A DNA stretch of 64,000 bases from Amorphophallus konjac (GCA_022559845.1 CM040117.1:79434559-79498558), one strand, 5' to 3'; shown: positions 1-12,585, counted from the stretch's first letter. The notes: a model not told the origin generated them from the letters alone. Program-made: numbers and translations.

Positions 1-1043
1 ATTAATGGAATTACGAGGCATAGAGCAGATGTCAGTCATGCAATTTCAAGGATATGATTTATGCTCCCCCCTAAATGCATGCATGAGCTGGCAATCGATG
101 TATATGTCAGAGTGATGAGCTCCCCCTATCTATATGCATTGAAATGACAAAATTCTGAGTGCAACATATGCACTGAACATGGTAGTGAGATTGATGACTT
201 CATACCAATATGCATGCAATCAATCAATCTTTATGGTATTTTCAATATGAATGATATGCAATCAACAACATATATGCATATGCATTGACTCATTATATAT
301 GACATGAAGACCATGCAGGGGGTTGATTGATCTAAACAAATATGTATATGCATGAACCATAAAATTGCCTTGATTGACTCCCCGTGACTTTATGCACTGT
401 ATGACTGAATTCTGTGTGTAATTTTGTCCCATGGTACTGGGTAGAGGACTTGGTCTAAAGACCACCTCACACATGGTTAGAACTTCCACACAGACTTCAT
501 TTGTCCTTTAGCACTATACCATTTGACATACCATGTGATCATGCATGAAGGTGCACAACAATTTCAGTGCAGTCCTATATCCAGTGTCAAATTTTTTAGA
601 ATATGCAAGACAATGCAATTGGATATGCATATGTGAAAATGTATGCATGGTGTATGCAGACATAAGAATCCATGCATTTAAATTCATTTCGTCTCCCTCT
701 CAACATGCAACCATTTGAAAACAATTAAGTGTCAAAACATAAATGCATATAGATGAAAAATGTATTCAACATATCTTTAGTGAATGTGTGCACAAATGAC
801 TAAGTGTATGCATTGGGAGACTTATGAAAAACAATGTAGATTATCAAATTCAGATGTAAGCATCTATGCATGAGATTTTTACTAGCAAATCAAGCATGAT
901 ATGCAGCTAACTAAAGGATTATAGAAAACTCAAATAACCAAACCTGTAAACATGCAGAAATGGGGTTTTACCATACTCAGGTGCCTTGATTTATTGAACC
1001 CCTTTTATTCCTCAGCCTCAAGGCACTCCTGCAAAACATGTTC
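1..1043 (-). other. Non-coding region downstream of the Copia gag
   Basis: AT-rich sequence with many ATGCAT/ATGCATGC words and a few short purine tracts on the minus strand (for example around 66-72 and 120-127). This resembles the multiple polypurine tracts described near the 3' end of Sireviruses. The minus frame after the gag stop at 1044 shows no protease motif within the roughly 1 kb available. I see no convincing gene here. Confidence 0.4.
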
Positions 1044-3037
1044 TTATTTTGTAAATTTAGGTACCCAAGAGTTTTTGGGTCCTACAAGGTTAGTGGTACC
1101 TTTGGTTGGTGCTTTCCACAACCTTTGGGGTTTTATATCATCAAATATCATTAAAGAACGGTCATTCATAGAATGCCCAACTTTTCCACAGTAGCGACAT
1201 GAAATATGTGGCTTAATGTTTTTCTTTTTCATTTAAACATAAGTATGAGATTTTTGTTTGTCACCAAACATGTTGTCTTGCCTTTCAAGAGAGACTCTCT
1301 TCCTTTTTAGATGTCAACAGTCCTGGACTGTATGGCCATCCTTACCACACTGAAAGCATACAATGTGCTTATGTCTTGGACCAAACACATTTCTGTCAAG
1401 GGCATTTTTCTTAACAAGGAATATTATAAAATTAGGATGAGATCCCTTTCTAAACCAGCAGTTAGAGACTCTGTAGCCTGACTTTCCACATTCAAAATAT
1501 GCAAGTGATTTTTCCTTAAAAATTTATTTATTTCTACCAAAAACATTTTCTCTTGCAGGGAAATTGATAGGTTTAGAATTAAATTTTTCCTTTTGGGCAT
1601 GCCAACAGTTAGCAGTAATATGGCCTACCTTACCACAACAATAGCAATGAATTTTATTGTTTTGAACTGTAGGATGTTTCCTAGCATGAAAATTTCTAGC
1701 ATGCATCCAACCAACAATTTTTTCATCATTTTTTATTATTAGGCAATCATGCATCATAAGTCCATACTTCTCACAATAGAAACATGAGACATGGTTTTGT
1801 TTTGAAGCATGGGGTTTTGCATAGGAGTTCTTGGTATGCATGGTAGACTTACTAAAAGTCTTTTTCTGAGTTTTATTATTCTATTTTCGAATTTTCTTTT
1901 GTTCTTGCATTTTCTGATTTTCAGGCTGTTGCACTTGAGATGTGGTGGCTACATTTGATGCTTTTACAAACGATGTCATTAGCTTATTTTTAAAAGCTTT
2001 CTTGTTAACATTATTATAGCCCAGCCCTTCCTTTTGAACATTTACCTTAACTCCTAGCAGCCTATTCAACTTTTCTTGACCATCGACAAATTTTGACAAT
2101 GAGTTTTTCAGATCATGAATTTCATTTTCTAGAGATGCAATGTCTATCTCATAGCTAACAATCTCTTGTTCATTGTAATTAACACATTCATTCAACACCT
2201 TATTTGCAGTTTCATAATTTTCAATTTCTTATTCCAGATTGTGCAATTTTTCAGTCTCTTCTATGCAAATAGATTTTTCTTTTTCTAAAACAAAAAGCCT
2301 CTCAGACATAGCATTATTTAACAGCTTCAACTTTTCATTTTCTTTAATTTGTTCTTCATTCTGAACAAGTTCATTTATTAAGATTTAATCATCATTAATT
2401 GACTTCAACTTGTCTTCCAGATCAGAAATTTTGTTCAGAAATTCTTGATTTTCACTTTTTAACATACAAATTTGTTTCTTATACATTCGAACATCAGACT
2501 CACAAAATTTATTTAACTCTTCTAACTGTGATCACTTTCTACAAAGAGAATTAGAATTGTTTTGCTCAAGTTTCTTTTTCAATTTTTTATTTTCCTATAT
2601 CTATCAGAAAGTTCTTCATGCATGCTCACTAATTCATCAAAAGAAAGTTATTCGGATCCAGAGCTTACCTGAGACACTGAGTCCTCATTTAGATCATTGT
2701 TGTGATCACCTCCACTGGCCATCAGACATTTGTTCTCCTCCTTTTTATGGATGGCAATCACTTTGTCCAGAATTTCCTTTCCAGATGAGCATCTGCGGAT
2801 AGAAGGAAACATGCGAATATCAACTACAGCAACTAAAATATCTAGAACTGGGACATTATCACGGTTCTTCCAATTGTCCTCATTAGACCACTTGGTCTGA
2901 TCATAAGGCAGTTGATATGGGCCGCTAGATACAAGACTCCATAAATTGGAATCGATGGAGTTCATGAAAATACATAGGCCTCCTAGCCATTCTTCGAAGT
3001 TGGAACCATCAAATATAGAAGGATGAGCCATTGACAC
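1044..3037 (-). pseudogene. Copia gag remnant, copy A
   Basis: The N-terminal part (3037-2648) has the Copia gag pattern: a short start, FDGSNFEEW, FMNSID..LW and a conserved YDQTKWSNED block. A coiled coil follows (to about 1881), then serial zinc knuckles (CFYC, CYCC, CFQC and CRYC types) between 1841 and 1160. The C-terminal tail reads LWKAPTKGTTNL and ends WVPKFTK, a form typical of Copia gag ends. Compared with copy B there is a 13-nt deletion near 2585 that shifts the frame, and several stops (2648, 1881, 1524 and others) that fit CAA or CAG turned into TAA or TAG. This copy alone keeps the gag C-terminus, because copy B is cut at the duplication junction. Gag would form the cytoplasmic virus-like particle; this copy cannot make a full product. 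Confidence 0.7.
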
Positions 3038-3134
3038 AAATCAAAAGCAATTGAAGGGAATAGACTAAGAACAAAGTTAACCTAAAAAATAGCAGGATCC
3101 TCGACAGATCATTGGATCTGATGAATCAGAGACT

Positions 3135-3146
3135 GCTCTGATACCA
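3135..3146 (-). promoter_or_regulatory. Primer binding site, copy A (initiator tRNA-Met type)
   Basis: On the minus strand the site reads TGGTATCAGAGC, the standard plant PBS complementary to initiator tRNA-Met. It lies two bases inside the LTR end at 3149. Confidence 0.9.
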
Positions 3147-3148
3147 AT

Positions 3149-4193
3149 TGTTACGATTTAGGTGCTAGCTGATAAGCACACGGCTGACATCCAGAGGGGG
3201 GGTGAATGGATCCCCTTTAAAATTTTTTATGGAATTTGAATTTAAACCAAACTAAAATCAGATGAACTCCTTAATTGCGAGATAGAAGAGCAGAACACAT
3301 TTATCAAAGTGCTTCCTCAAATAGAAATAACGATGGACACTTAGATGTTAGACTGATACTAAGTATATTTCATAACCATGAACTGAAACAATAGATCTCA
3401 CAGACATCCTGCCTGATACTCTACTAAGCACGTGGACAACACACATAAGAACTTCAGATAGTAAATTCTCAGACAACCTGCGAAGGTGGATAGAAGATAT
3501 GGAATTGGACAGTCACACAAACCACAATGCACAAAGATTTTAGATGGTTCGGTCTACTACCACAGACCTATGTCCATCCCCCACTCAATCCCGGGTGAGG
3601 CTTTCCGCTGACAAATAGCTAGAACCGCTGAGCATCACAGCTTGCTATCCGCTGAGCCTTACAGCTTTGCTAACCCAAGGAATCAATCCTTGTTGTTGAG
3701 CCTCACATCTTGCTGTCCGAGGAACCAATCCTCGCCGCTGCCTCACAGTTTGAAGATAGATTCAGAAAAAAGCAAGAAAACAAAAGAATAATAGAAAAGA
3801 AACAAACAAAGCAAATGTAGCTCAATGAGCACAGTGGTCTGGATTTGATCCAAATACCTCAGATCTGAAATAGCTCTGGCTGCACACTCTTTCGCTGCTT
3901 GGATACTTCACTCTTCTTCTTCTTCTGCTCATGATCTCCTTTTTTGAACTCTCTATTCTTTCTCTCCTCTACTCACACACTGGCTCTCTTCTTTCTGATC
4001 TCTCTTTTCTCCCTTTCTTCATAGCAACAGCTTCTCTCACTTCGCAGTTCTCTTTCTCTACTTTTTTTCTCTCCGTAGCACTCCTCTCTTGGTAGCCTTA
4101 TGTAATAGCTCACCTTTTTCACCACCTTAGCTAGGAGGAGGATGCTTCCTATTTATGCAAGAACAGGGGCTCCAGTGATTTGATTCCATTTCC
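3149..4193 (-). repeat. Partial LTR of C1, copy A
   Basis: The LTR end next to the PBS is TGTTACGATTT on the plus strand, so the minus-strand LTR ends in AACA. Inside are the G-run plus GTGAAT (about 3195-3208), a block of CTGAGC/CACAGCTTG repeats (3607-3740) and a pyrimidine-rich tract (3900-4090). The LTR is cut at the tandem-duplication junction near 4194-4201, so only the 3' two thirds remain in this copy. Confidence 0.75.
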
Positions 4194-4200
4194 TTTTCAT

Positions 4201-6018
4201 TTAAACATAAGTATGAGATCTATGTTTGTCACCAAGCCTGTTGTCCTGCCTTTCATGAGAGACTCTCTTCCTTTTTAGATGCCAACAGTCCTGGGCTGTA
4301 TGGCCATTCTTACCACACTGAAAGTATACAATGTGCTTATGTCTTAGACCAAACACATTTCTATCAAGGGCATTTTTCTTAACAAGGAATATTACATAAT
4401 TAGGATGAGATCCCTTTCTAAACCAGCAGTTGGAGACTCTGTAGCCTGGCTTTCCACATTCAAAATATGCAAGCGATTTTTCCTTAAAAATATATTTATT
4501 TCTACCAAAAATATTTTCTCTTGTAGGGAAATTGACCGGTTTAGAATTAAAATTTTCTTTTTGGGCATGCCAACAGTTAGCAACATTATGGCCTACCTTA
4601 CCAGAACAATAGCAATGAATTTTCTTGTTTTGAAATGTAGGATGTTTCCTAGCCTGAAAATTTCTAGCATGCATCCTACCAATATTTTTTTCATCATTTT
4701 TCATTACTAAGCAATCATGCATCATATGTCCATACGGCTAACAATAGAAACATGAGACATGGTTTTGTTTTGAAGCATGGGGTTTTGCATAGGAGTTCTT
4801 GGTATGCATGGTAGACTTACTGAAAGTCTTTTTCTGAGTTTTATTCTTCTATTTTCGAATTTTCTTTTGTTCTTGCATTTTCTGATTTTGAGGCTGTTGC
4901 ACTTGAGATGTGGTGGTTACATTTGATGCTTTTACAAACGATGTCATTAGCTTATTTTTAAAAGCTTTCTTGTTAACATTATTGTAGCCTAGCCCTTCCT
5001 TTTGAACATTTACCTTAACTCCTAGCAGCCTATTCAACTTTTCTTGACCATCGACAAATTTTGACAATGAGTTTTTCAGATCATGAATTTTATTTTCTAG
5101 AGATGCAATGTGTATCTCATAGCTAACAATATCTTGTTCACTGCAATTAACACATGCATTCAACACCTTGTTTACAGTTTTATAATTTTCAATTTCTTGT
5201 TCCAGATTGTGCAATTTTTCAGTCTCTTCTATGCAAATAGATTTTTCTTTTTCTAAAACAAAAAGCCTCTCAGACATAGCATTATTTAACAACTTCAACT
5301 TTTCATTTTCTTTTATTTGTTCTTCATTCTGAACAAGTTCATTTATTAAGATTTGATCATCATTAATTGACTTCATCTTGTCTTTCAGATCAAAAATTTT
5401 GTTCAGAAATTCTTGATTTTCATTTTTTAACAGACAAATTTGTTCCTTATACATTCGAACATCAGACTCACAAAATTTATTTAACTCTTCTAACTGTGAA
5501 CACTTTCTACAAAGAGAATTAGAATTGTTTTACTCAAGTTTCTTTTTTAATTTTTTATTTTCAATTTTTATTTTCCTATATCTATCAGAAAGTTCTTCAT
5601 GCATGCTCACTAATTCATCAAAAGAAAGTTATTCGGATCCAAAGCTTACCTGAGACAGTGAGTCCTCATTTAGATCATTGTTGTAATCACCTCCACTGGC
5701 CATCAGACATTTGTTCTCCTCCTTTTTATGGATGGCAATCACTTTGTCCAGTATTTCCTTTCCAGTTGAGCATCTGCGGATAGAAGGAAACATGTGAATA
5801 TCAACTGCAGCAGTTAAAATATCTAGAACTGTGACATTATCATGATTCTTCCAATTGTCCTCATTAGACCACTTGGTCTGATCATAAGGCAATTGATATG
5901 GGCCGCTAGATACAATACTCCATAAATTGGAATCGATGGAGTTCATGAAAATACATAGGCCTCCTAGCAATTCTTCGAAGTTGGAACCATCAAATATAGA
6001 AGGATGAGCCATTGACAC
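4201..6018 (-). pseudogene. Copia gag remnant, copy B
   Basis: One reading frame runs from 6018 to the duplication junction at 4201 with no frameshift, broken only by point nonsense codons (5629-5631, near 5548, 4849-4851, near 4737). The first three look like CAA or CAG to TAA or TAG changes. Order: UBN2-like gag N-terminus (6018-5629), long coiled coil (5454-4849, rich in E, K, L and N), then zinc knuckles, of which CYCSGKVGH and YFQCGKNGH are still readable. Some knuckles have lost the first cysteine (YFECGK, YFQCGK). The C-terminus present in copy A (LWKAPT to WVPKFTK) is missing because the duplicated unit starts inside gag. Confidence 0.7.
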
Positions 6019-6115
6019 ATATCAAAACCAATTGATGGTAATTGACTAAGAACAAAGTTCACCTAAAAAATAGTAGGATCCTCGGGAGATCATTGGATCT
6101 GATGAATCAGAGACT

Positions 6116-6127
6116 GCTCTGATACCA
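6116..6127 (-). promoter_or_regulatory. Primer binding site, copy B (initiator tRNA-Met type)
   Basis: Minus strand TGGTATCAGAGC, identical to copy A, two bases from the LTR end at 6130. Confidence 0.9.
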
Positions 6128-6129
6128 AT

Positions 6130-7744
6130 TGTTAGGATTTAGGTGCTAGCTAATAAGCACACGGCTAACATCTAGAGGGGGGGTTAATGGATCTCCATTA
6201 AAAACTTTTATGGAATTTGAATTTAAACCAAACTAAAATCAGATGAACTCCTTAATTGCGAGATAGAAGAGCAGAGCACATTTATCAAAGTGCTTCCTCA
6301 AATAGAAATAGTGATGGACACTTAGATGTTAGATTGATACTAAGCAGATTTCATAACCATGAACTGAAACAATAGATCTCACACACATCCAGCCTGATAC
6401 TCTACTAAGCATGCAGACAACACACAGAAGAACTTCAGATAGTAAATTCTCAGACAACCTGCGAAGGGGGATAGAGGATATGGAATTGGACAGTCACACA
6501 AAGCACAATGCACAGAGATTTTAGATGGTTCGGTCTACTACCACAGACCTACGTCCATCCCCCACTCAAACCCTAGTGAGGCTTTCCGCTGACAAACAGC
6601 TTGAACCGCTGATCATCACAGCTTACTTACACCGCTGAGCAACACAGCTTGCTATCCGCTGAGCCTTATAGCTTTGCTAACCCAAGGAATCAATCCTTGC
6701 TGCTGACTCTTACAGCTTGCTATCCGAGGAACCAATCCTCACCGCTGCCTCACAGCTTGAAGATAGATTCAGAAGAAAATGAGGAAACAAAAGAACAATA
6801 GAAAAGAAACGAACAAAGCAAATGTAGCTCAATGAGCACAGTGGTCTGGATTTGATCCAAAGACCACAGATCTGAAATAGCTCTAGCTACATGCTCTTTC
6901 ACTGCTTGGATACTTCACTCTTCTTCTTCTTCCTCTCACGATCTCCTTTTCTGATCTCTCTATTTATTCTCTCCTCTGCTCATACACTGGCTCTCTTCTT
7001 TCTGATCTCTCTTTTCTCTCTTTCTTCGTGGCAACAGCTTCTCTCACTTCGCAGTTCTCTTTCTCTACTTTTTTTCTCTCTGCAGCACTCCTCTCTTAGC
7101 AGCCTTCTGTAACCGCTCACCTTTTTCACCACCTTAGCTTGGAGGAGGATGCTTCCTATTTATACAAGAACAGGGGCTCCGGTGATTTGATTCCCCTTCC
7201 TTTTCATTGGCACGAATCTTGTGGTCCCCACAAGATTCCATCGAGGGCGTGTGGAGGGTACACTCCCGCTCAAATGAATTCTGGAAGGTGCTTTTATCCA
7301 AGAGTCCACGTGTCAGGTGGAGGTGAGAAGTTTTCCACGTGGTAGATCCTTTCTGCTAGACTATTTTGCCTTGGATCATGTGCCCATCATTGGCTTCCTA
7401 GATCCACGTGCCACCTTTCTCGCCATTCCTGGGATCACGGGTCACCTATGCTGATTGCGGGGTCGAACTCCTTTATTGGATCTGGACTTAATTTAAGGGT
7501 TTCGAATCCTGTAGCATTGACCTCACTAGCATAGCTGATATAACTGCATCGACCTTTATCTTAGTGCATCTAGGCACTATTCTAATGCTCTGACCTTTTG
7601 GCTTAAGGCAGTGCTGCTTCGACCTTTTTTTGTTGCTGCTGCTAATGACCAAGAAATCCAGTTGAGTTCTATTGACTTCAGGTGCTTCTGATGTCTTGTA
7701 GTCTTCTGACTTGGAGAGTTAGACTAACTTGCTGAACTTGTGCT
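6130..7744 (-). repeat. LTR of C1, copy B, cut by E0
   Basis: It starts TGTTAGGATTTAGG on the plus strand (the minus-strand LTR end). It carries the G-run plus GTGAAT-like motif (about 6176-6190), CTGA/CACAGCTTG repeats (6590-6750), a long CT-rich tract (6890-7110) and several CCACGTG words (7300-7420). It is the longer of the two copies and runs without a gene to 7744, where the TGTAGACACGCC end of E0 begins. The missing outer end should lie beyond the far end of E0, outside the window. Confidence 0.7.
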
Positions 7745-8315
7745 TGTAGACACGCCAAAATTAGTGCTTTGTTGAGTAAATTTCATGTCACGATGTAATG
7801 CCCCAAAGTTGACTTTATTACTTGTTTAATAAGTGGGTTTCTTTCATTCTTTAGATACCGCGACTGTCATCTGGTCGCTATTTAAATAACGCCCCATGAG
7901 ATGTCGCTATTTCCTCAACCTACTTGAATAAACGACCATGTCTGTAGGTGTTGTTTTTAATTCTTTCCAATTTTGACTCGGAGTTAATTTTTACGAATTA
8001 ACTCCCTTATGGACGGGCGTGCTTTAATGAACGCCTCCACGCGTGGTCACTAATTATGAACTTTTGAAATTCTGGAAAGTCCAAAATTTCCAGGAAATAG
8101 TAGCAGTCTCAGCGGCGCTGTTTAGAAAAGCGACCGTCTCTAGGTTGACATTTCCATTCCGTCTCCACTTCGCCTGCAACCTTCCCAGATAGTGTCCTTC
8201 CTCGTTTTAACTCCATGACTGATCATAGAAAGGATATCCCCGTTCAGAGATCATCTTCCTGGTTTTGATCCTATTAGAATGAGGATTTTCATCTCTATAA
8301 ATACCTGCAGCTCTC
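7745..8315 (+). repeat. E0 5' LTR, left part (U3)
   Basis: U3 of the Tat LTR, from the TG at 7745 through a TATA box (8296) to the S1 insertion. Between 7858 and 8150 it holds several GCGAC..GGTCGC and ACGCC-type inverted motifs like those in E1 and G1. Bases 8311-8315 (ctctc) are the left copy of the S1 target duplication. Confidence 0.8.
8296..8303 (+). promoter_or_regulatory. TATA box of the E0 LTR
   Basis: TATAAATA within CTCTATAAATACC, at the position matching the TATA boxes of the E1 and E2 LTRs. S1 is inserted only about 12 bp downstream, before the expected transcription start, so the E0 promoter should be disconnected from its own transcript. Confidence 0.75.
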
Positions 8316-9423
8316 TGTTGGGTTCGGTGCAATGATTCAAAGGGGGGGTGAATGAATCTCCCTTTAAAAACTTCGCCCAATTTAAAATCTAATGCTCACT
8401 AAAATTGCTAGTTTGCTAACTAGACAAACCTGAAAGCTAATAAGCAGTTGCGGAATTAAACAAACACACACTGAGCAATCAAGGCAAAGCGCACCTAAGC
8501 ATTCATCTAGCGCCAATCAGATAGAAGAAATCAAACCACTGCATAATGGGTTTTTAGGTGGTTTGGTCCTGCAGACCTACGTCCACCCCACACTCAAACC
8601 GAGTGTGGATTCCGCTGAGTCACAGCTTGAACAGCTGGGCATCACAGCTTGCCATACAATCCGCTGAGCCTCATAGCTTGCTGTCCGAGGAATCCTCCTC
8701 GCCTGCTGAGCCCCACAGCTTGCTCTGCTAGGCAATACAACTTAGCCGTCCAGTGGAGTCCTCCACTGCAAATGCTGAGCAACACAGCTTGCTCCGCTGA
8801 CAAACAGCTTGAGGAAAGGTATAAAAGAAAACATGAAAATGGGAAACAAATAGCAATCGGAAGGCTGTAAGCAATGAAGCACAATGTGGCTCTTAAAGAG
8901 CTGACTGGAGTGGATTTGATCCAACTTCCAGTAGGAACGATCTTCTCTGATCTTCTCTTCTCTCTCTCTTCCTTCTTCTTCTCTTCACACTCTGCTCGAG
9001 CTCTCTATCTCTCTTCTTTTCTTCTTTCTCTTCTGCTTCTTCTCTCTTTTTCTTCTCTCTATGGATCGTGGCTCTCTGCTGCTTCTCCTTCTATCTCTCT
9101 GTACAGACTTCACCTCTTGTTCGAGCTGCCTCCTTTTGCTCACTATCTGTCTTCTTCTGAGGAAGAAGATATATATGTATAGCAGCAGCAGATTAGGGCG
9201 CGTGTGCTCTCTACATCTCCCGCCAAGAAGCCTCAGTCCACGTGGCAGCATTTCAGCACAGTGCTTCCACGTGTCATGATCAGGGAACCCCGTCCTTCCT
9301 TGGATCACGTGTGTAGCAACCCTGATAAATTTAAAAGGAATAAATAAATCAAAATAGATTAAAAGATTTAGTAAATAAACGAAAGAGCTTGGAATAAAAA
9401 TAATTAAACCCTGATGAAAATAA

Positions 9424-10890
9424 TGCCTCAGATATAGGCGCTACTTTACAATAAAACGCTTTCGCCTAAGGCATGTTTTGAGAAAGGACGCCCACACGTC
9501 AAGGCGTCAAATTTCAAACGACCAAAATAAATAAAAACGGCAAGTTAGCGTAACGACCTTTGAGTGGACGCGTTTCAACAAGTAACGACGCTTGACAAGG
9601 TGTCAATTTAAATTCGACGCCCTGACCTAGGTCGTTAATTCAGTTCGAGTTTCGTTCGACCCAGGAGTCAATCCAGGGTAAGTTGATAACTATGAGAAAG
9701 AGTTCGAATGTAGTAATAACTCTATCTTGGAAGTATTACTTCCAATCAAACACTAACCCTATTAGGATTCTAAGGATCCTATAAAAACCCTTGCCGATCG
9801 AACCCTAAAGCTATTTGGTCGATCTGCTGCTGCTACGGTACGTAAAGAACATCAGTTCTTATCTCTTTTCTTTCGGTTGCATGAAGAATCACTGATTCTT
9901 CATCTTCTTCTCTTCTTACAGGTTGAAGAAGACGAACGTGAGAAGAACAAAGGGTAAGTTCTTCTTTCTTCCACCTTCAGTCAAGTATTATGAAGATAAT
10001 ACTAATGATCGTATATATATGTTCTCTGTAGGAAAGTCATCTTAACCTAGTCAAGAACGTGGGTTCTTCATCGGCGAACGTCTGCACCTGATCGTGTCGA
10101 AAAGAAAACCTGTCGATAATCTACACCAAGACCTCTGCCCTTTCGTCCTACTCTGTTGATAACAGAGTACCGTGTCTTCATCAGTTCGCCAGTTAATCAT
10201 CAAAAAGGTAGGTTTTCTCAAGCAACGTAGCTCAAACAAGTTAAATTCATAGTAACACATCATGCATGTCATGTATATAAGTTTTCTGATAGTTTCTACA
10301 CATTTCTGTAATATTTTTGCAAGAGACGCCCGTGACTAGGGCGCTACTTTAAAGAAACGACATGAACCAGGTCGTCAATTACAGATTTGACGCCCTGTCC
10401 TGTAGGCGTTAATCTCAGGAAAATCGCATGTAATTAATAATTGATCCACGTTTAAAAAATTCAATAGATATGAAATATCCAATCTAATATATATTGCATG
10501 ACTCGACCTGTGAATTCCTGCTAATTTTCTGTCATGATCATGTCTCTTGTCTCTTGGAATTCTATTTCCTGAAATATTGTAAAACGCTCGAATTCACGAC
10601 CCTATATAGGTCGTCTCTCACTTGACTAACGCCCCTCTTCAGGGCGTGAATTCAAAAGTAACGCCCCTGTCCAGGGCGTGTTTTTGATAAATTACTGAAA
10701 ATATATATACTGCAAAAATAGAAGTAAAGAATGAACGACCATTGTATACGTCGTCAACTTGTAATTAAACGCCCCCTTACCAGGGCGCGTTTTTGGTAAA
10801 ATACTGAAATATTGAAATCTTGCAAAAATGTAAAATAGATAAACGCCGTTACTGAAGGCGTTAATTACTTGAGTAGTGACTTTACTTAAG
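9424..10890 (+). repeat. Array of short inverted motifs in the G1 5' LTR
   Basis: About sixteen motifs of the form ACGCCC or ACGACC, 6-13 bases, then GGGCGT or GGTCGT. Examples are ACGCCCCTCTTCAGGGCGT at 10629-10647, a similar ACGCCCC..GGGCGT near 10660, and GACGCCC..GGCGT near 9488. Several are followed by TTAATT, GTCAATT or GTGAATTC. The same array recurs in the 3' LTR. Confidence 0.8.
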
Positions 10891-10943
10891 TCGTTATTTT
10901 CCTGTAAAAATGTTTTTACCCTGTTTCTGATAACCGATGGTTT

Positions 10944-10945
<2 letters not shown>

Positions 10946-11003
<58 letters not shown>
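10946..11003. repeat. (AT)n microsatellite
   Basis: An uninterrupted AT run of about 58 bp in the G1 5' LTR. The matching place in the 3' LTR (18656-18672) is a short, interrupted stretch, so the run expanded or shrank after insertion. Confidence 0.95.
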
Positions 11004-11009
<6 letters not shown>

Positions 11010-12417
11010 CGGCACTACATCTCCACTCCGTGAGTATAGTCCCACGTTTCATGATGTTTTATCGATCACCCTTAATTCTCATTGACATACAAGCTCTCCA
11101 TTGGACATTCCATTCCTTTGGACTAGCGAGTTAGTCATAGAGACCTCCGTAAGACTCCTCGAGCCTTGGATTCCCTCAAGACTGACTGAGCTGGTTGTAC
11201 CCTAAAAAAACCATTACACTATTGAATGCCATGTCACTCTAAAGGAACATGGTATACCGGCCCCTTATGATATGCAAAGAGTATATCATGAGAATTCTTA
11301 ATGGGATGTTGATATCATGCCATTTGATGATGTTCTTGTGGACCTCAATTCTATAATAAGAATGAGGGTATCTTACCTTTGATATACTGTTCATGTGGAC
11401 CTCAATTCTATATAAAGAATGTCCATACTTATTTGTCATGGTACCCGAGTTAAGGGAACCTAATTCCACCTAGTTTCATCGTTCATCGGGATTGTACCGT
11501 TGTTATCGCCTATCTATGTCCAATATCGTAATTTTTTTGGACTCCATTCTCTCAAAGTTATTCTACGTGTCTACAAGCTTAAATTGTTGAAATTCCATAT
11601 TGGCTATATATATATACAAGAGTGGATGTCAAATATACATGATAAATGCCTGCGCATTTAGGGCCCGATCTGGTCCTGGGAGGAGCACCTGAAAGTACTT
11701 GTGCCCATGGGAGTTGAATGATAAGGTATCTGGCATTATACCGAGTGCATGACTAGCTTGATTGGACATTCCACACAAATCTTGTACTTGACTCGTACTT
11801 GACATGACATGAATTGCGTGACCCGAGAAAGGGTAATTACTTGCTTGCTTGATACATGATAGCCAAAGTTCTTGACATGCCTTGCTAAAAAGTACTTGCT
11901 TGAATATCTTGTTATCTTTTCTTGAAAGCTCATGACTAGTTCATCTTGCTGTCTTATTGATAAATTCTCTCTCTATCTTGTCGTTTTATACGAGCATGCA
12001 TAGCTACAGTACATACATGAAAGATGTAATTATTTAAACCCCTTGCTAGCGCTTGAGATATAAATTCCTACTGAGCGTTCGCTCACTCCGTGTGTTCCCT
12101 ACTTTTCAGGTAATTCCGACGACGAGGGAAGTCAATCGGATGGGAATGGTCAAGAGTGAAAGAGATAGAACTTCTCCAAGTGTCATCTAGTCTTTTTTCC
12201 TATTTTCTTGAGTCAATTATGTACTTTTCCTTTTTGTTTGAATAGAGTATTGGATTTGTAATAGTCTATCCATTATGAAGTAAAGGATTGAGTTATCTTT
12301 CTTTTTTGCGCATCTCTATTTTGGTGTCGAATACACTACTACTCTGATTGACATGATTTATATAAACTCGTCGCGCATATCCGAGTATCTTCCGCGCTCG
12401 GGGCGTGACAGTTTTTG

Positions 12418-12429
12418 TGGTATCATAGC
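12418..12429 (+). promoter_or_regulatory. G1 primer binding site
   Basis: TGGTATCATAGC, seven bases after the LTR end. It differs at one base from the initiator tRNA-Met PBS (TGGTATCAGAGC). Confidence 0.8.
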
Positions 12430-12585
12430 CTAGGGTATTCAATTCCTAGGAAAACCCAAGTCCAAGGATAGGTTTTAACCCTTTAACCAGTGAGATCGGG
12501 TAGAACCAAGGGTTAAAGTTAACATAGAATGCTAGTCTTTAAGATACAAATCACGTATTAATCTAGTTATTATAATTGTAGGATA

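Larger units (their letters stand above)
1226..7208. repeat. Tandem duplication of a ~3 kb gag-PBS-LTR unit
   Basis: Copy A (1226-4193) and copy B (4194-7208) are collinear and very similar across gag, PBS and LTR. An 8-bp word, TTTTCATT, is present at the left end (1226-1233), at the junction (4194-4201) and at the right end (7201-7208). This is what a microhomology-mediated tandem duplication leaves. Unit lengths are 2968 and 3007 bp. The copies differ by scattered substitutions and small indels, so the duplication is not recent. Confidence 0.85.
1..7744 (-). mobile_element. Copia-type, Sirevirus-like retrotransposon, partial, internally duplicated (C1)
   Basis: Minus-strand element. Reading right to left there is an LTR (from 7744 down to 6130), a PBS, a gag with a UBN2-like N-terminus, a coiled coil and serial CCHC knuckles, and then about 1 kb with no pol. 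Most of the unit is present twice because of a tandem duplication. The LTR carries a G-run followed by GTGAAT just inside its end and the primer site matches initiator tRNA-Met; both are usual in Sirevirus-type Copia elements. The outer end of the LTR is cut by the E0 insertion at 7745 and the rest of the element lies outside the window on both sides. No protease, integrase or reverse transcriptase is visible, so it may be a gag-only derivative. The lineage name is an inference from LTR and gag features. Confidence 0.6.
9312..12410 (+). repeat. G1 5' LTR
   Basis: Begins TGTAGCAACCC and ends GGGCGTGACA. It contains about sixteen short inverted motifs (9424-10890), a long AT dinucleotide run (10946-11003) and repeated CTTG words near 11750-11900. 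No protein-coding signal is visible in its 3.1 kb; the small frames over the AT run are simple-sequence artefacts. Confidence 0.9.

Noticed and set aside
6890..7345. Plus-strand frames in the C1 LTR CT-rich region
   Set aside because: The tract is a low-complexity LTR segment, its equivalent in copy A is broken, and no domain is visible.
10692..11134. Open frames on both strands over the AT run
   Set aside because: They translate a dinucleotide repeat (YIYIYI) inside the G1 LTR and vanish in the 3' LTR, where the run is short.
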